Source: Caenorhabditis remanei
Lineage: Eukaryota > Nematoda > Chromadorea > Rhabditida > Rhabditidae
DNA length: 64,000 nt
Assembly (NCBI RefSeq): GCF_010183535.1
Contig: NC_071332.1
Span: forward strand, 558,001-622,000
Direction: 5' to 3'
A model generated the notes under the pieces. The model saw only the letters and a list, made by a program, of their open reading frames with translations. It was not told the DNA's origin and did not search any database. The translations under genes were made by a program, and so were the position numbers. This document shows, piece by piece, positions 63,648-64,000 of this stretch. The number at the start of each line of letters is the position of its first letter. The stretch's first letter is position 1.

Positions 63648-64000
63648 CTGGAATTGTTTTTGTTTGGGAGATGAGAGAGTGTAGAGGAGGGGGAGACGCA
63701 GAGAGTAGTGTGCGCCACGTGGATTAGTCATGATTTATATGATTTCCCAGCGAAATGAGTGTAAAATGAGATTTTTTAGGGAAAAATTGAGAAAAAACTA
63801 AAAAACTCAAAATTCGGAAAAAAAAGACTTGCAAAATTTCTGTGCCCGGCTTCAAGAAAAGGTATCTATAGCCGTTGTTGACCGAATTTTTTGAATTTTT
63901 AAAATTTAAGAGAACAAATCCATTTTCAGCACGGCTCGGCATGTTACTAGTTTTTAAGTGAATTTATGTAATTTTTCGTCAAAATTAGTCTAAATCGAGA
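63648..64000. other. probable intron of secs-1
   Basis: AT-rich with A/T homopolymer runs. The minus strand has one 72-codon reading beginning MPSRAENGFVLLNF that is interrupted quickly and lacks SepSecS motifs. I see no exon that I can support. Confidence 0.4.

Overview
This looks like nuclear DNA of a Caenorhabditis nematode, probably a close relative of C. elegans rather than C. elegans itself (my judgement from repeat content, not tested). Genes are compact and multi-exon with GT..AG introns, many about 45-50 nt long. Splice-acceptor-like sites sit just before several start codons, as expected for spliced-leader trans-splicing. Chemoreceptor families typical of Caenorhabditis (Sre, Srh) are present. 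The gene order CRAL-TRIO/GOLD, TRPV channel, patatin, pas-2, SGT1, an SDR and secs-1 matches what I remember of the F28H7-D1054 part of C. elegans chromosome V. I rebuilt every model by hand from splice signals, and each complete model sums to a multiple of three.

Layout: 0.7-2.5 kb CRAL-TRIO/GOLD lipid-transfer protein (+); 2.6-2.8 kb terminal exon of an unidentified gene (-); 3.0-3.9 kb decayed Tc1/mariner copy; 4.7-6.8 kb Sre chemoreceptor (-); 10.1-15.3 kb TRPV channel resembling ocr-1 (+); 15.3-17.7 kb patatin-like lipase (-), head to head with the proteasome gene pas-2 and its downstream partner SGT1 (+, 17.9-21.5 kb); 21.6-24.0 kb proline-rich protein (-); 25.8-34.4 kb four tandem paralogues of a six-helix membrane family with a C-terminal RING that is intact in only one copy (-); 36.5-37.8 kb two-PDZ protein (+); 38.9-39.8 kb short-chain dehydrogenase (+); 39.7-41.9 kb a 1-kb inverted duplication carrying two CAP/SCP genes with identical proteins; 42.5-47.8 kb alternatively spliced secreted mucin-like gene (-); 49.2-49.9 kb and 52.7-53.7 kb two related secreted proteins; 54 kb a small putatively lipidated protein (+); 55.8-60.3 kb two Srh chemoreceptors (-); 61.2-61.7 kb a 65-residue protein (-); 63.4-64 kb the 3' end of secs-1 (-).

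Housekeeping functions (proteasome, SGT1 co-chaperone, selenocysteine synthesis, lipase, SDR) are interleaved with fast-evolving environmental and secreted genes (chemoreceptors, TRPV channel, RING membrane family, CAP and mucin-like proteins). They do not form one pathway.

Introns and intergenic DNA are full of small foldback elements of at least seven families. The most striking is a roughly 430-460 bp TACAGTAC-ended element. Three copies fill introns that would be only 45-49 nt without it. I found no prokaryotic-style operon, CRISPR array, or convincing viral gene.
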